NCBI GenBank assembly: GCA_949291515.1
Contig: CASEVY010000011.1
Coordinates: 1 to 38,294 of the forward strand
Length of the DNA: 38,294 bases
Origin: an uncultured bacterium
GTDB taxonomy: Bacteria; Elusimicrobiota; Elusimicrobia; Elusimicrobiales; Elusimicrobiaceae
Direction: 5' to 3'
Shown here: in pieces, positions 16,133-24,152 of the stretch
Layout of the letters: the number at the start of each line of letters is the position of its first letter
How positions within the stretch are numbered: the first letter of the stretch is position 1
The notes under the pieces: model-generated
The model's input: only the letters and a program-made list of their open reading frames with translations
Told to the model about the DNA's origin: nothing
Database searches by the model: none
Program-made: the position numbers and the translations under genes

Positions 16133-18502
16133 TCAAGACTCCCAAGAACATAAATCAAGCCTTAAAGTCCAATCGGTCAAATTGAATTCCAATCCTTCGA
16201 CCATCATATTCCCTTTAAGTACGTCATCATACTCCACTTTTACCACGTCGCCCAATTCTATCTGAGGCAAGAATCGGCAAACAACCGCCGCCCTTGTCTT
16301 TATCTTGCTTACTTCCTTGAAGATATCCGGCGCGCAGGCGCGCGCCAAATTGGCGTTCTGAGCCGGCAGCAGCGAACCGGAAGAAAGAGTCAATTCCTTA
16401 AGGCCGTATTTGTCTATAAGATTGGGCCGCGCTTTGTTTAAAGTGAAGTCGTCCACCACGCAGCTGTAGCTTCCGAAATTTACGTTTACGCGGTTGTATA
16501 ACTTATCCAAACCGCCGCTTATGCTTTCAATTTCTATAATCTCGCTCTTGCCCAGCTTTATGCAAGGACTGTTTAACGAAGGCCTGCTCTTAAAAAAGAA
16601 TTTCCCTTCGGAATTAAAACCTATCTGATACCCGCTTAGCCGCGCCAGTTCCTGGACGATATCCAAACAAGTTAAGGACGACGTGTTCAGCATAGCTATG
16701 CTAACTCCGTTTGAGTCCCACTCCGCCTGCCAATACTTAAGTTTAGGTACTGTGCTTTGAGCCGCGTCGCTTTCACCAAGCCAGCGCAGCTGCAGGTATC
16801 GCCCGCTTTCTTCTATAGTCGAACCGGACGAAATGCTTTTCCACTCGCTCCAAGAAGAAGTTTCATCATCGCGGCTTCTGGTGTAATAGGAAGAAGACCC
16901 GCCGTTAAGTTCGTCCAAAGCGGTAAAATTCTTCCAATTTTTTAATCTGCCTCCGCCGTCGATTATCGGGCTGTAGTAATTGGCGTACGGCGCCACATCG
17001 CCCGAGCCCGTAGCCGCTTGAGGGCTAAGCCTTATAGAATAAAAATGATTGTTGCCGTAAGTGGTCAATGCCATCGCCTGATAATTGCATGTTTGATATT
17101 CGTTGTCCGTACAAACTATTCCGAAATCCTTCCACGGCCCTTCCACAGGCGTAAGCGGCTTTACCATAAAACGTATTGAACCGTCGGGATAACGGCATAT
17201 TCGATATCGTACACGATAGGTCTGATTGTCACGGTCCATCCAAACCATTCCGATTTGCTCGTTCCCGCTATCGCTTACTTTAAAAAACGCAAAAAACAGT
17301 CTGAAGTTATCATATTTAGAGTGTTCAAAACAATATCCATGCCCAACAAACGGGGCCGTACCTTCCCATAAAAAGTAATAATACTGAGTGATAACTTCGT
17401 TGCGAAGGGTGCTGCACTCGACTTCCCATGTCCCGTAAGCCTGATCGCATGATGCGGCCACAACCCCTGGAAAATCCATTTTCCCGTCGGTTATACCCAC
17501 GCTGTTTGGAGTAAACACAAACGGCAGATTGCTGGAGGATATTATAATCCAGTCGAAGTTGGCATCTTTGAGAAAAGAGGACGGCAACGTGACCGAGGAA
17601 GAATTTACCAGCGCATAATCATACGAACCTTGCAAAAAATCGGCGTCCGAAGGCTGATTGAAAAAAGATTCTATAGTGCCTTCATAGTTTAATTCTTCGA
17701 TTTCTCGTTCGGGATTGCCGCAAAGCTCAAGAGTCTTTTCAAGTATCCACTCTATTGTCTTGTTGGTATGCCACATTCGATATGAAACCCATAAACCGTA
17801 ACCCGCCGGCAAGGCGTTTAAAAGAGTTATCTTCGCGGGGTATTTGTAGGAGTTTAAAGAGGACACTTCATATTCGTTTACTTCCTTCAGCAATGAGGCA
17901 GCCTCAACCCCCGCGTCAAGCAAACCTATTCGCACTTCCAAAACCGCCCCCACCGCCTTATCGGGCAATTCAAAAGTTAAGAAGTTTTCGTCTTCGGCGG
18001 AGTCCGATTCGGCCGCGCGCGACGCCACAGTCACATTATTCTTCAATACGGATAATTCCAAAGCCCCGTAAGAAGCCAAACAGGCCAGTTCGCCGCTTAA
18101 ATTTACTATATACTCCCGCGTCTCCCGATTAAATGTCGGTTCGCGCATAATAAAACCGCGGAATATTTTTGAGTATTCTTCCCCGTCTTCGTTCACGACG
18201 CCGCCGTAAACGTCGATCCTGGCGCCGTAAAGAAGAGCGTCTTGAGATTCCTCAAATATGCCGGCCACCGCACTTACCGTCAGCGACATTCCCGCATTAT
18301 TCCATATCCCGTAACCTTCGTTGTCCAGCTTCCATTTTATCTCGCCGCTTTGAATAACAAATGGCGTAAGATCGAACCCTTCGCCGAAAACATATTTTCC
18401 TTCTTCCTCGTTCCATACCTTTCGGTACAAAATGAACTTGCGCGCATAGCAAGGCGAGTGGGAATTTAAAGATTTGAGCATAAAATCGGATAAGGTTTTC
18501 AT
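16133..18502 (-). CDS. Phage tail hub/tip protein
   Basis: 789-aa structural protein at the tail tip. The N-terminal 150 residues (DLTPFVIQSGEIKWKL..., then a beta-rich FRGFIMREPTFNRETREYIVNLSG) and the C-terminal 180 residues (LDIVQELARLSGYQIGF, LYNRVNVNFGSY, QIELGDVVKVEYDD) look like the two halves of a gp27-like hub. Between them (about 270-600) lies a large Trp/Tyr/Ser-rich insert, beta-rich by eye, that could be a lectin-like or receptor-binding part. Its position after tape measure and distal tail genes matches a hub. The stop of the preceding gene and this ATG are 1 bp apart, with a GGAG site. The hub role is inferred from position and these segments. Confidence 0.6.
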   Translation of the reverse strand: MKTLSDFMLKSLNSHSPCYARKFILYRKVWNEEEGKYVFGEGFDLTPFVIQSGEIKWKLDNEGYGIWNNAGMSLTVSAVAGIFEESQDALLYGARIDVYGGVVNEDGEEYSKIFRGFIMREPTFNRETREYIVNLSGELACLASYGALELSVLKNNVTVASRAAESDSAEDENFLTFELPDKAVGAVLEVRIGLLDAGVEAASLLKEVNEYEVSSLNSYKYPAKITLLNALPAGYGLWVSYRMWHTNKTIEWILEKTLELCGNPEREIEELNYEGTIESFFNQPSDADFLQGSYDYALVNSSSVTLPSSFLKDANFDWIIISSSNLPFVFTPNSVGITDGKMDFPGVVAASCDQAYGTWEVECSTLRNEVITQYYYFLWEGTAPFVGHGYCFEHSKYDNFRLFFAFFKVSDSGNEQIGMVWMDRDNQTYRVRYRICRYPDGSIRFMVKPLTPVEGPWKDFGIVCTDNEYQTCNYQAMALTTYGNNHFYSIRLSPQAATGSGDVAPYANYYSPIIDGGGRLKNWKNFTALDELNGGSSSYYTRSRDDETSSWSEWKSISSGSTIEESGRYLQLRWLGESDAAQSTVPKLKYWQAEWDSNGVSIAMLNTSSLTCLDIVQELARLSGYQIGFNSEGKFFFKSRPSLNSPCIKLGKSEIIEIESISGGLDKLYNRVNVNFGSYSCVVDDFTLNKARPNLIDKYGLKELTLSSGSLLPAQNANLARACAPDIFKEVSKIKTRAAVVCRFLPQIELGDVVKVEYDDVLKGNMMVEGLEFNLTDWTLRLDLCSWES

Positions 18503-18503
18503 T

Positions 18504-19205
18504 TCATTTCTCCGTTATTTCAAGATAAACATTCCACAGCCCGCTAATACGATTAAGCTCCGCCTTAAAATCGCCGGTAAGAGCGTATTCTCCGCTTTGA
18601 CTCAAATCGTAAGCGCCGTAGAAAATAAAGGAAAGGAAAACATTGTCATCGCAGATATATTCAAGAGCCCGTTTCGTTTCCTCGGAAAGATTTTCCAAAA
18701 GCAGAGAACCGGAATTCTTGCTGAATTCGTGCCATCTTATCAAAGCTCCGTCGGCCGTATAATGGTATCCGCCTTTGCGGTAACCAACGGGAGTGAAAGA
18801 AGTTAAAGCCTTATCCAAAAACAGCAGTCTAGACATAAGTGAAAACTCGTAAAAAAACACGCTTTCATCCTGCCCCATCAATGTAAATTTGAAAACGGAG
18901 GCAGAAAGCGGCTCTCCAAAAGTTATCAATGCGTCGCGTCCGCTTATGTTCATTTCGAAATCTTCAAAAAGCGAAAAATTATCGTCGGAAGACGCAGTCT
19001 TGTATTCTATAGTCAGGCTTTGCGCGTCCGTATTTTTAATCAATATTTTATCGGCCGTTAAGGCTTGCGCGAAACAAGCCGTTATCGAGGCGTTTACCGT
19101 ATTTTTGACGCCTCGCTTAATTATTAAAGCCTCGCCCTGCAAATCGCTTAAAGAAGCGTCTTCAAGAAGATTTGGCGTAAGTATTTCTATTGGTTTTATC
19201 GTCAT
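18504..19205 (-). CDS. Putative distal tail protein
   Basis: 233-aa beta-rich protein without a motif I can assign. It lies between tape measure and hub, the slot occupied by the distal tail protein in siphophages and by g12 in Rhodobacter-type gene transfer agents. The C-terminal half (LLFLDKALTSFTPVGYRKGGYHYTADGALIRW, then LSEETKRALEYICDD) looks like a phage structural domain. Its ATG overlaps the stop of the tape measure gene by 4 bp. Function rests on position. Confidence 0.5.
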   Translation of the reverse strand: MTIKPIEILTPNLLEDASLSDLQGEALIIKRGVKNTVNASITACFAQALTADKILIKNTDAQSLTIEYKTASSDDNFSLFEDFEMNISGRDALITFGEPLSASVFKFTLMGQDESVFFYEFSLMSRLLFLDKALTSFTPVGYRKGGYHYTADGALIRWHEFSKNSGSLLLENLSEETKRALEYICDDNVFLSFIFYGAYDLSQSGEYALTGDFKAELNRISGLWNVYLEITEK

Positions 19206-19918
19206 AGTGAACTCTCCGAACTCCTTTCCCGCCCGATTTTATAGCTTATCTTGGCTTGTTCAACCGCCCAGCTTACTCCGCGTCTGGCGGCATTGGATAT
19301 TTCCTCGCATATTTTACGCACGTCCGAATTTTGGGGCGTACCGTTAAAAGTTACCGGCGTGTTTACCGTAACGCTGATATTATCCGCACCCGCGTAGTTG
19401 CCCGCCCCCTTAGCGGAGCTGTATCCGCCGCCTTGTATCGAACTTACTACTTCCGGCGGTAAAACAAACTCCCCCGCATGCAAATAATAAGCGCCCGTTT
19501 CCTCTATCGGACCGCCGCTGCGCCTGCTGCCCAAAATGCCCCCGAAAAGCCCCCCCAGCAATCCGCCACCGCCGCCAAATATCGCCGAGAGCAAATTGTT
19601 GGCCGCCATTTTGCTTAAAGCCTGAGCAAAATTTGAAACCATATTATCCCATACGTTTTTTATCAGTTCGTCTATCTTGCCGAATGATTCGGAAGTGAAA
19701 TTAAAAAAATCTTCAAGCCCGCTTTTCAAAGAGGAAAACCCCGTATATGCGCCGTTTACAACTATACCGCCGCTTTCTTCGGCCTCTCTTTTTAAAGACT
19801 CGTATATCTCGGCGACTTCCTCACCCGCGCTGCTGAAATCGCCGTACATTTGTTTAAGGCCGCTGTCTTCAAAAACGGCCTCAAGCTCAACGCAGAATTT
19901 TGCTATATTCTCTATCAT
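19202..19918 (-). CDS. Short tail tape measure protein
   Basis: 238-aa protein with the features of a tape measure C-terminal region. A helical N-terminus is followed by FNFTSESFGKIDELIKNVWDNM, a hydrophobic Gly-rich stretch (LLSAIFGGGGGLLGGLFGGILG), and the typical YYLHAGEFVLPPEV motif. It is far shorter than phage tape measures (often 600-1500 aa). Since tape length sets tail length, the tail would be only a few tens of nanometres; Rhodobacter-type GTAs likewise have a short tape measure. I chose ATG 19918 with an AGGA site; the frame opens to 20011, but that part is the frameshift extension of the chaperone gene in another frame. Confidence 0.7.
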   Translation of the reverse strand: MIENIAKFCVELEAVFEDSGLKQMYGDFSSAGEEVAEIYESLKREAEESGGIVVNGAYTGFSSLKSGLEDFFNFTSESFGKIDELIKNVWDNMVSNFAQALSKMAANNLLSAIFGGGGGLLGGLFGGILGSRRSGGPIEETGAYYLHAGEFVLPPEVVSSIQGGGYSSAKGAGNYAGADNISVTVNTPVTFNGTPQNSDVRKICEEISNAARRGVSWAVEQAKISYKIGRERSSESSL

Positions 19919-20136
19919 TTGCTTATTCCTATTTTCGATAATTGCGCTTCTTCGCTTATGAAGCGTCGTACTCTGCCCGCTCTGAAAGCGGCCGCGCGCT
20001 CGCACGCCCACAACAGCCAGTCGAAACTGTGCGAGATTATATATTCCGTCTTATACCCGTAAACGAAAGCGCAGAAACTTACCGCCTCTGAAAGCCCTTC
20101 TGCCCCGCGGCCGCTTTCAGAGCCTGAGTAAAATTT
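19915..20136 (-). CDS. -1 frameshift extension of the tail assembly chaperone (GT-like)
   Basis: In the -1 frame relative to the chaperone gene, reading is open from an AAATTTT heptamer (20130-20136, in phase A AAT TTT) to a TGA at 19915-19917 that overlaps the tape measure ATG. It encodes 71 residues including FVYGYKTEYIISHSFDWLLW and a Glu/Arg-rich end. The -1 frame has a stop 9 codons upstream of the heptamer and no suitable start of its own. The shifted product would be 187 aa (116 + 71). This mirrors the G/GT frameshift of phage lambda and many siphophages. Confidence 0.75.
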   Translation of the reverse strand, partial: KFYSGSESGRGAEGLSEAVSFCAFVYGYKTEYIISHSFDWLLWACERAAAFRAGRVRRFISEEAQLSKIGISK

Positions 20137-20477
20137 ACGAATATCCTCCCAAAATCATTTACTTCACCCAAAGCCTGCACGACTTCGCTAAGTTCCAAAA
20201 GCGTTATTTTCTCTTGAGGGTTGCTTATATCCTTTAAAGAGCCGCCGGTAATTATATTGATAAGATCCCGGCTCTTGCTGCTGCCCAAAATTTCCAATAT
20301 CCGTGCTGCGCGCAAAGAATCAGGCCCTTCTTTTATCGCTTCGCCTTCCAATTTTACGGAGTTTATTATCCGCCATATATCTATGCTTTGTTTTATGCTG
20401 AGCGGTTTTATTTCCACTTCGCGCCCGCATAATTTTACAGTCCTTGATTTAGGACAAATCGCTTCCAATTCGTTCAT
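20079..20477 (-). CDS. Tail assembly chaperone (G-like)
   Basis: 132-aa soluble helical protein beginning MNELEAICPKSRTVKLCG, with EVEIKPLSIKQSIDIWRII near the N-terminus and LSEVVQALGEVNDFGRIFVNF near the C-terminus, the pattern of phage tail chaperones. The start at 20477 has an AAGGAG site at 6 nt; the frame extends to 20537 but without support. It sits between tail tube and tape measure genes, as in most siphophages. The short form ends at 20079; a -1 slip at 20130-20136 gives the longer form. Confidence 0.75.
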   Translation of the reverse strand: MNELEAICPKSRTVKLCGREVEIKPLSIKQSIDIWRIINSVKLEGEAIKEGPDSLRAARILEILGSSKSRDLINIITGGSLKDISNPQEKITLLELSEVVQALGEVNDFGRIFVNFTQALKAAAGQKGFQRR

Positions 20478-20552
20478 TAAATTCTCCTTATAAAGCCCGG
20501 CCCGAATAGGCCGGGCCCGTTTCTCGGGGCGCGCCAAACGGGCGCGCGGGGG

Positions 20553-21065
20553 TTAAAGGTCCTCTATAGTACCGAAACGCTTGCCGCGCTCTTTACTGAT
20601 GTCGGCGAGAACGTCAAATTCCGCCTCTATCAAAGTTTCGCCGTCGCGTTTGTATGTTTGGCCCGTCTTGCCAGTAGGGCGGCAGCGCCAAAAGGTGTAT
20701 TTGCGGGAAGAGTTATTCGCACCCTTAACATTTATGAAAAGCGTTTTTACGATACTGCCCGTTTTGTCGCCGAATTCTATCTTTCCGCCGGTTCCGACGG
20801 ATACTCCTAAGGCGAGTGCGATATTGTCGAGAGTAGCCTCGGAAAGCGAAAACTTTATTTTTAAACTTTCGTCCGTAGTCACCTTATCTATCGGCGCCAG
20901 CACCTGATCGACTTTGATGTCGTAAGACGTTTCCTCGTGTTCTATCGAAACGCCGCCTTTTATGAAACCCAAATCCGTCGCAGCGCTCTCCTGCGCGCCG
21001 TAATCGCCAGCTTTTACCGTACCGCTTGCGCTTACGCCTACTACTATATTTGTTGATGATGACAT
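20553..21065 (-). CDS. Major tail tube protein
   Basis: 170-aa protein built like phage major tail proteins: an N-terminal GVSASGTVKAGDYG, FIKGGVSIEHEETSYDIKVDQ, an insert around SEATLDNIALALG, and a C-terminal EAEFDVLADISKERGKRFG. It would polymerise into the tail tube. It lies between the tail terminator and chaperone genes. ATG follows an AGGAGA site at about 10 nt. Probably the most highly expressed tail product; a short GC-rich gap separates it from the chaperone. Confidence 0.75.
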   Translation of the reverse strand: MSSSTNIVVGVSASGTVKAGDYGAQESAATDLGFIKGGVSIEHEETSYDIKVDQVLAPIDKVTTDESLKIKFSLSEATLDNIALALGVSVGTGGKIEFGDKTGSIVKTLFINVKGANNSSRKYTFWRCRPTGKTGQTYKRDGETLIEAEFDVLADISKERGKRFGTIEDL

Positions 21066-21078
21066 ATAAAAAAATCTC

Positions 21079-21468
21079 CTATCTGAATTTAAAAATGAAA
21101 TTTACCGCCCGGCAATGCCGGCCGAGTTCGTCCATATAATCGCTGCCGCCTATCTTCTTGGCATAATATATATTGTGCTCTTGAGAAGGTATCGCCCCGC
21201 AGTTTAAATCCAACAGCGCGCTGAGCGCTTTGCTTATCGCCGCGGTTTGTCCGTAGTCTTCGCCCGTTATCACGAATGTTACGCCTTCCTCGCTTAGCAC
21301 CTCGTCATAGCTGCCGCCGGGATTGCTGGATCTGTATACCAAATACGGCACTCTTGAAGTTATAGCCGCGTAATTGGGATATATTTTTGAGTCCCGCTCG
21401 TCCGCGCCCAAAGCAGCTTTTAATGCCGAGTCCGAACTTAAATATGAACAAATCTCCTCAAGTATCAT
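21079..21468 (-). CDS. Tail completion/terminator protein (DUF3168-like)
   Basis: 129-aa protein with the layout of the DUF3168 / lambda gpU group: an N-terminal helix pair (MILEEICSYLSSDSALKAAL), KIYPNYAAITSRVPYLVYRS, then VTFVITGEDYGQTAAISKALSALL. It caps the tail tube and joins it to the head. Its ATG overlaps the stop of the preceding gene by 4 bp (ATGA), suggesting translational coupling. Confidence 0.65.
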   Translation of the reverse strand: MILEEICSYLSSDSALKAALGADERDSKIYPNYAAITSRVPYLVYRSSNPGGSYDEVLSEEGVTFVITGEDYGQTAAISKALSALLDLNCGAIPSQEHNIYYAKKIGGSDYMDELGRHCRAVNFIFKFR

Positions 21469-21881
21469 ATTTCCCCCTTTATATCGCCCATAGCCTTACT
21501 TACCCTTTGAAAACACCTCCGCCCGCACGGCAGAAGATAAGGCCTGGCTTTCATTCTCGCGCCGCCGTATTCTAAATAGACCGCGTACGGTGCGGCGTTT
21601 ATGTCCGTACCTATCCTTATCGTAGCGCCCGTGGGGCCTTCCTCATAAATCACGCCGCTGGATTTAAGCAAAAGCCCGCTGACTTTATACGGCGCGCCGT
21701 ATGCGGGCGAACTTTGCCGCACGCCCCCTATCGCCGCGCCTGATTTGGAAAGACTATCCCTCAAATCAGCCTCCGCCTCTCTTGAAGAGCTCCGCATGGC
21801 GTTTAGAAGAGCTTCAAGCACCTTCGAGCCGAACCCCTCTATATCGCGCCTAAATTCGTTGCCGTTGTTTTTTATGAGCAT
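21465..21881 (-). CDS. HK97 gp10-like head-tail protein
   Basis: 138-aa protein with an Arg/Ala/Glu-rich N-terminal helix (ALLNAMRSSSREAEADLRDSL), a Gly/Ser-rich middle with SPAYGAPYKVSGLLLKSSG, and the family end APYAVYLEYGGARMKARPYLLP. This is the HK97 gp10 pattern, in which an (E)YG and P(Y/F)L.P close the domain. It takes part in neck or tail completion. It overlaps the upstream gene by 10 bp and the downstream gene by 4 bp. Confidence 0.75.
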   Translation of the reverse strand: MLIKNNGNEFRRDIEGFGSKVLEALLNAMRSSSREAEADLRDSLSKSGAAIGGVRQSSPAYGAPYKVSGLLLKSSGVIYEEGPTGATIRIGTDINAAPYAVYLEYGGARMKARPYLLPCGRRCFQRVSKAMGDIKGEI

Positions 21882-22207
21882 GCGCTTTTCCTTTCCAAAT
21901 ACAGGCAGAGATATCTTTTGGCTCCGCCAAGTTCTATTCTGCCGGTAATATCGTAATACACGCCGCCTATCTTAGCCCTCAGGCGGCCCTTGGGAAGATC
22001 CAAATATTCCAAATAAAGAGAATGGGTGGCGTATTGATATTCGGGCGAACTGTAATGCTTTTCGCACGCGCTGCGAGTTCGCAGCCGGCAGGGCGCTTCG
22101 CTCTTTAGAAGTGTCCAAGTTTCCCCGCGCGAGCCGTAAGCATCGGCAGAGCCCAAGGAAAGTTTTTCAATGTCGCATACTCGGTTAAGAAGAGCTTTAA
22201 AACTCAT
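21872..22207 (-). CDS. Head-tail adaptor/head closure protein
   Basis: 111-aa protein starting MSFKALLNRVCDIEKL, with a YGSRGETWTLLKSEAPCRL segment typical of small beta-barrel head closure (stopper) proteins. YDITGRIELGGAKRYLCLYLE follows. It overlaps both neighbours (4 bp upstream, 10 bp downstream) in a tightly coupled stretch. Assignment rests on the SRGETW pattern and gene order. Confidence 0.7.
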   Translation of the reverse strand: MSFKALLNRVCDIEKLSLGSADAYGSRGETWTLLKSEAPCRLRTRSACEKHYSSPEYQYATHSLYLEYLDLPKGRLRAKIGGVYYDITGRIELGGAKRYLCLYLERKSACS

Positions 22208-22767
22208 AAATTCACCTTCCTGTAACTTTCCAGCAGCATAGCCGAGGAAGCAGGCACTTGTCTGTCGTCATAGTAACTGACGGAATAATCGCCCAAAGTT
22301 TCGCTCTTTACTCCGCCGCTTTCCTGATCGCAAAGCATAGCCGCTATCCACTGGCATATAGCCAAGCGGATATTGGCCGGGACGCTTCCCTGCGATGGCG
22401 CTATCCCCGCTTTATAGCTGACCAAAACGGCTCCGCGCCAAGGCGTGCCTTTTTTGATAAGCCCGTTATATTTATCCGCCTTGAGAGAAGAAAGAGCAAT
22501 CTCTTCCCCGTTTTGCACTATTTCGTTTATTTCGAATACGGGATATTGATCAAGCTGGAGATATTTGCTTTTGCCGTTTTCAAAATCGTGTGGTTCTTCC
22601 GTAATATCCCGCGCGATTATATATCGGCCCATATACCGTTCGGCCGCTATAGTGCAGGATTCCAAAAGGAGATTTAAAAGCGCGTCTTTGGATAGGTCGT
22701 CCCCGCTTATTTTAAGATAATTCTTTAAGTCGCCCAAAGTGCAGGCGGGTTGGATTATTTCACTCAT
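22204..22767 (-). CDS. Head-tail connector (gp6-like)
   Basis: 187-aa protein of the HK97 gp6 / DnaT-like connector type. The helical N-terminus (TLGDLKNYLKISGDDLSKDALLNLLLESCTIAAERYMGR) and the later QYPVFEINEIVQNGEEI, GAVLVSYKAGI and VPANIRLAICQWIAAML are diagnostic. It forms the ring under the portal in phages, although no portal gene is present here. It is separated from the capsid gene by a hairpin-bearing gap. Confidence 0.82.
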   Translation of the reverse strand: MSEIIQPACTLGDLKNYLKISGDDLSKDALLNLLLESCTIAAERYMGRYIIARDITEEPHDFENGKSKYLQLDQYPVFEINEIVQNGEEIALSSLKADKYNGLIKKGTPWRGAVLVSYKAGIAPSQGSVPANIRLAICQWIAAMLCDQESGGVKSETLGDYSVSYYDDRQVPASSAMLLESYRKVNL

Positions 22768-22778
22768 GTAAGCTCCTT

Positions 22779-22811
22779 AAAAGGCGACGCGCAAAAACAA
22801 CGCCGCCTTTT
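22779..22811 (-). terminator. Intercistronic hairpin between capsid and connector genes
   Basis: AAAAGGCG (22779-22786) pairs with CGCCTTTT (22804-22811), extended by further GC pairs. It lies 13 nt after the capsid stop, without a long T-run. It could be a partial terminator or a processing/stability element that raises capsid over connector output. Confidence 0.5.
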
Positions 22812-22823
22812 GATCTCTTAAGT

Positions 22824-24050
22824 TTATTTGAATATAAGGTAGCTGAAGGCGCTGCCGAAGGTTACGTCTATGGATAAGGCTTGCGTAAAGCGCAGCCAGG
22901 TTTGGTCCATCATAAAAGCGCTGTCCAGCGTGGAGCCGTCGCTGTTCCACGAGGCCGCGTCTTGAGAGACTTTAACCGTCATCTCTTCCCTTGGCGAGAT
23001 CAATAAATTCTTGTTGAATCTGCCGAAGAAGGCTATCGTTCCGCTGCCTCCGCTTAAAGCGCCGGCATCCGTCACCGTGTTAGGTATTTGCGAGCTTACC
23101 ACATAAGGAGTATTCCATATCGTCGCGGGATTGCCCAAAGACGGCGGCGCCCAAATATAATTGCCGTTGCTGTCTTTAAGCTTCATCAGCTTGTTGAGAC
23201 CGGCGCGTGAAAGGACTATCACCCCGTCCTTGGAGTTGGCTTCGCTCAAGCTGAAAATCAAATTGGCGATGTCGTCAAAGCTGACCTCATTGCCAGCCAT
23301 ATTCACCTTGTTCGCTCCGCTGGCATTTAAGATACCGGTAAACGGATCGCTGCTGCCGTCACCCAGCAAAGCTACTCTTTCTATCTCCAGGGCCATCGCC
23401 TCGGCCACCAGTTCGGAAAGGAACTGCGTCAAATTTATGGCGCTGTCGCGGATAAGCTCGTCTGTGCACTTGATTACCGTAGCCAATACTTTCGCCGTCT
23501 GTTCAAGCTGCCCGAAAGTAGGATTGCTTATCCCCTTGACACCGTTCTCGGCTACCCAGCCGACTTGAAGATTAGTCAGCTGTTTGGGGATTTGCCTCTT
23601 CCAAGAAGACATCGGCAATATGTTGGCTATCTGCATTATCGGGCTAGATTCGTTCATCATACGGATAACCTGCGCCGAAAATTCCGTCGGCACCAAATAT
23701 CCGCCGCCTGTAGCGCCGGACGCCCCTTCGCTCAAAACCGATTTAAAATCGTTTAACACCGAATTGCGATTCTTGGCAGCCAAAAGAAAATTCTTCATAT
23801 TACCGAATTTGCGCCCGTATTCGCTCTGCCATTCCTGCTCCTTCTGCAAGCCGCTCCTGCGCTTAAAAGAGGCGTATTTTTCCATTATATCGCTTTCAGA
23901 ATTCGGTATTATCGCTTTGCTGTCCGCGGGGTGCAGACGATTGATTATATCTTCAATCATCTTCTCCGCCTTTTCCTTGGTAATGCAGGATTCTATCTTG
24001 CCGTCAAGCGTCTTCCTGAGTTCTTTTATGGAGCACATTATATCGTCCAT
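22824..24050 (-). CDS. HK97-fold major capsid protein
   Basis: 408-aa major capsid protein. The first about 105 residues are a charged, helical delta-domain-like scaffold (MCSIKELRKTLDGKI, KAEKMIEDIINRL). The HK97 core follows: GGGYLVPTEFSAQVIRMMNESSPIMQIANILPMSS, VAENGVKGISNPTFGQLEQTAKVLA, DELIRDSAINLTQFLSELVAEAMALEIERVALLGDG, and the C-terminal FFGRFNKNLLISPREEM. In phages the delta domain is removed by a protease usually encoded just upstream; no such gene is present here. The ATG follows an AGGAG site. It is the first gene of the phage operon. Confidence 0.93.
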   Translation of the reverse strand: MDDIMCSIKELRKTLDGKIESCITKEKAEKMIEDIINRLHPADSKAIIPNSESDIMEKYASFKRRSGLQKEQEWQSEYGRKFGNMKNFLLAAKNRNSVLNDFKSVLSEGASGATGGGYLVPTEFSAQVIRMMNESSPIMQIANILPMSSWKRQIPKQLTNLQVGWVAENGVKGISNPTFGQLEQTAKVLATVIKCTDELIRDSAINLTQFLSELVAEAMALEIERVALLGDGSSDPFTGILNASGANKVNMAGNEVSFDDIANLIFSLSEANSKDGVIVLSRAGLNKLMKLKDSNGNYIWAPPSLGNPATIWNTPYVVSSQIPNTVTDAGALSGGSGTIAFFGRFNKNLLISPREEMTVKVSQDAASWNSDGSTLDSAFMMDQTWLRFTQALSIDVTFGSAFSYLIFK

Positions 24051-24152
24051 TTATTTCTCCTGTAAACTCTTTTCCGCACTTAGGGCCTGATTTCCCGCCA
24101 ATAAAAATAGCCATCAAACCCTTGCGCGGATTGACGGCTCGTCCCCTTTTTC

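Noticed and set aside
18504-19205. Calling this gene DUF2460 (g12 of Rhodobacter GTA)
   Set aside because: The position matches, but the N-terminus does not show the DUF2460 pattern, so only a positional call as distal tail protein was kept.
22824-24050. Encapsulin instead of phage capsid
   Set aside because: Encapsulins are about 270-aa shells without delta domain, connector or tail genes; here the whole head-tail set follows.
24006-24114. Short minus-strand ORF (36 codons) in the leader of the capsid gene
   Set aside because: It runs into the capsid gene in another frame, has no proper ribosome site and no recognised product. It could be a leader peptide but there is no positive evidence.
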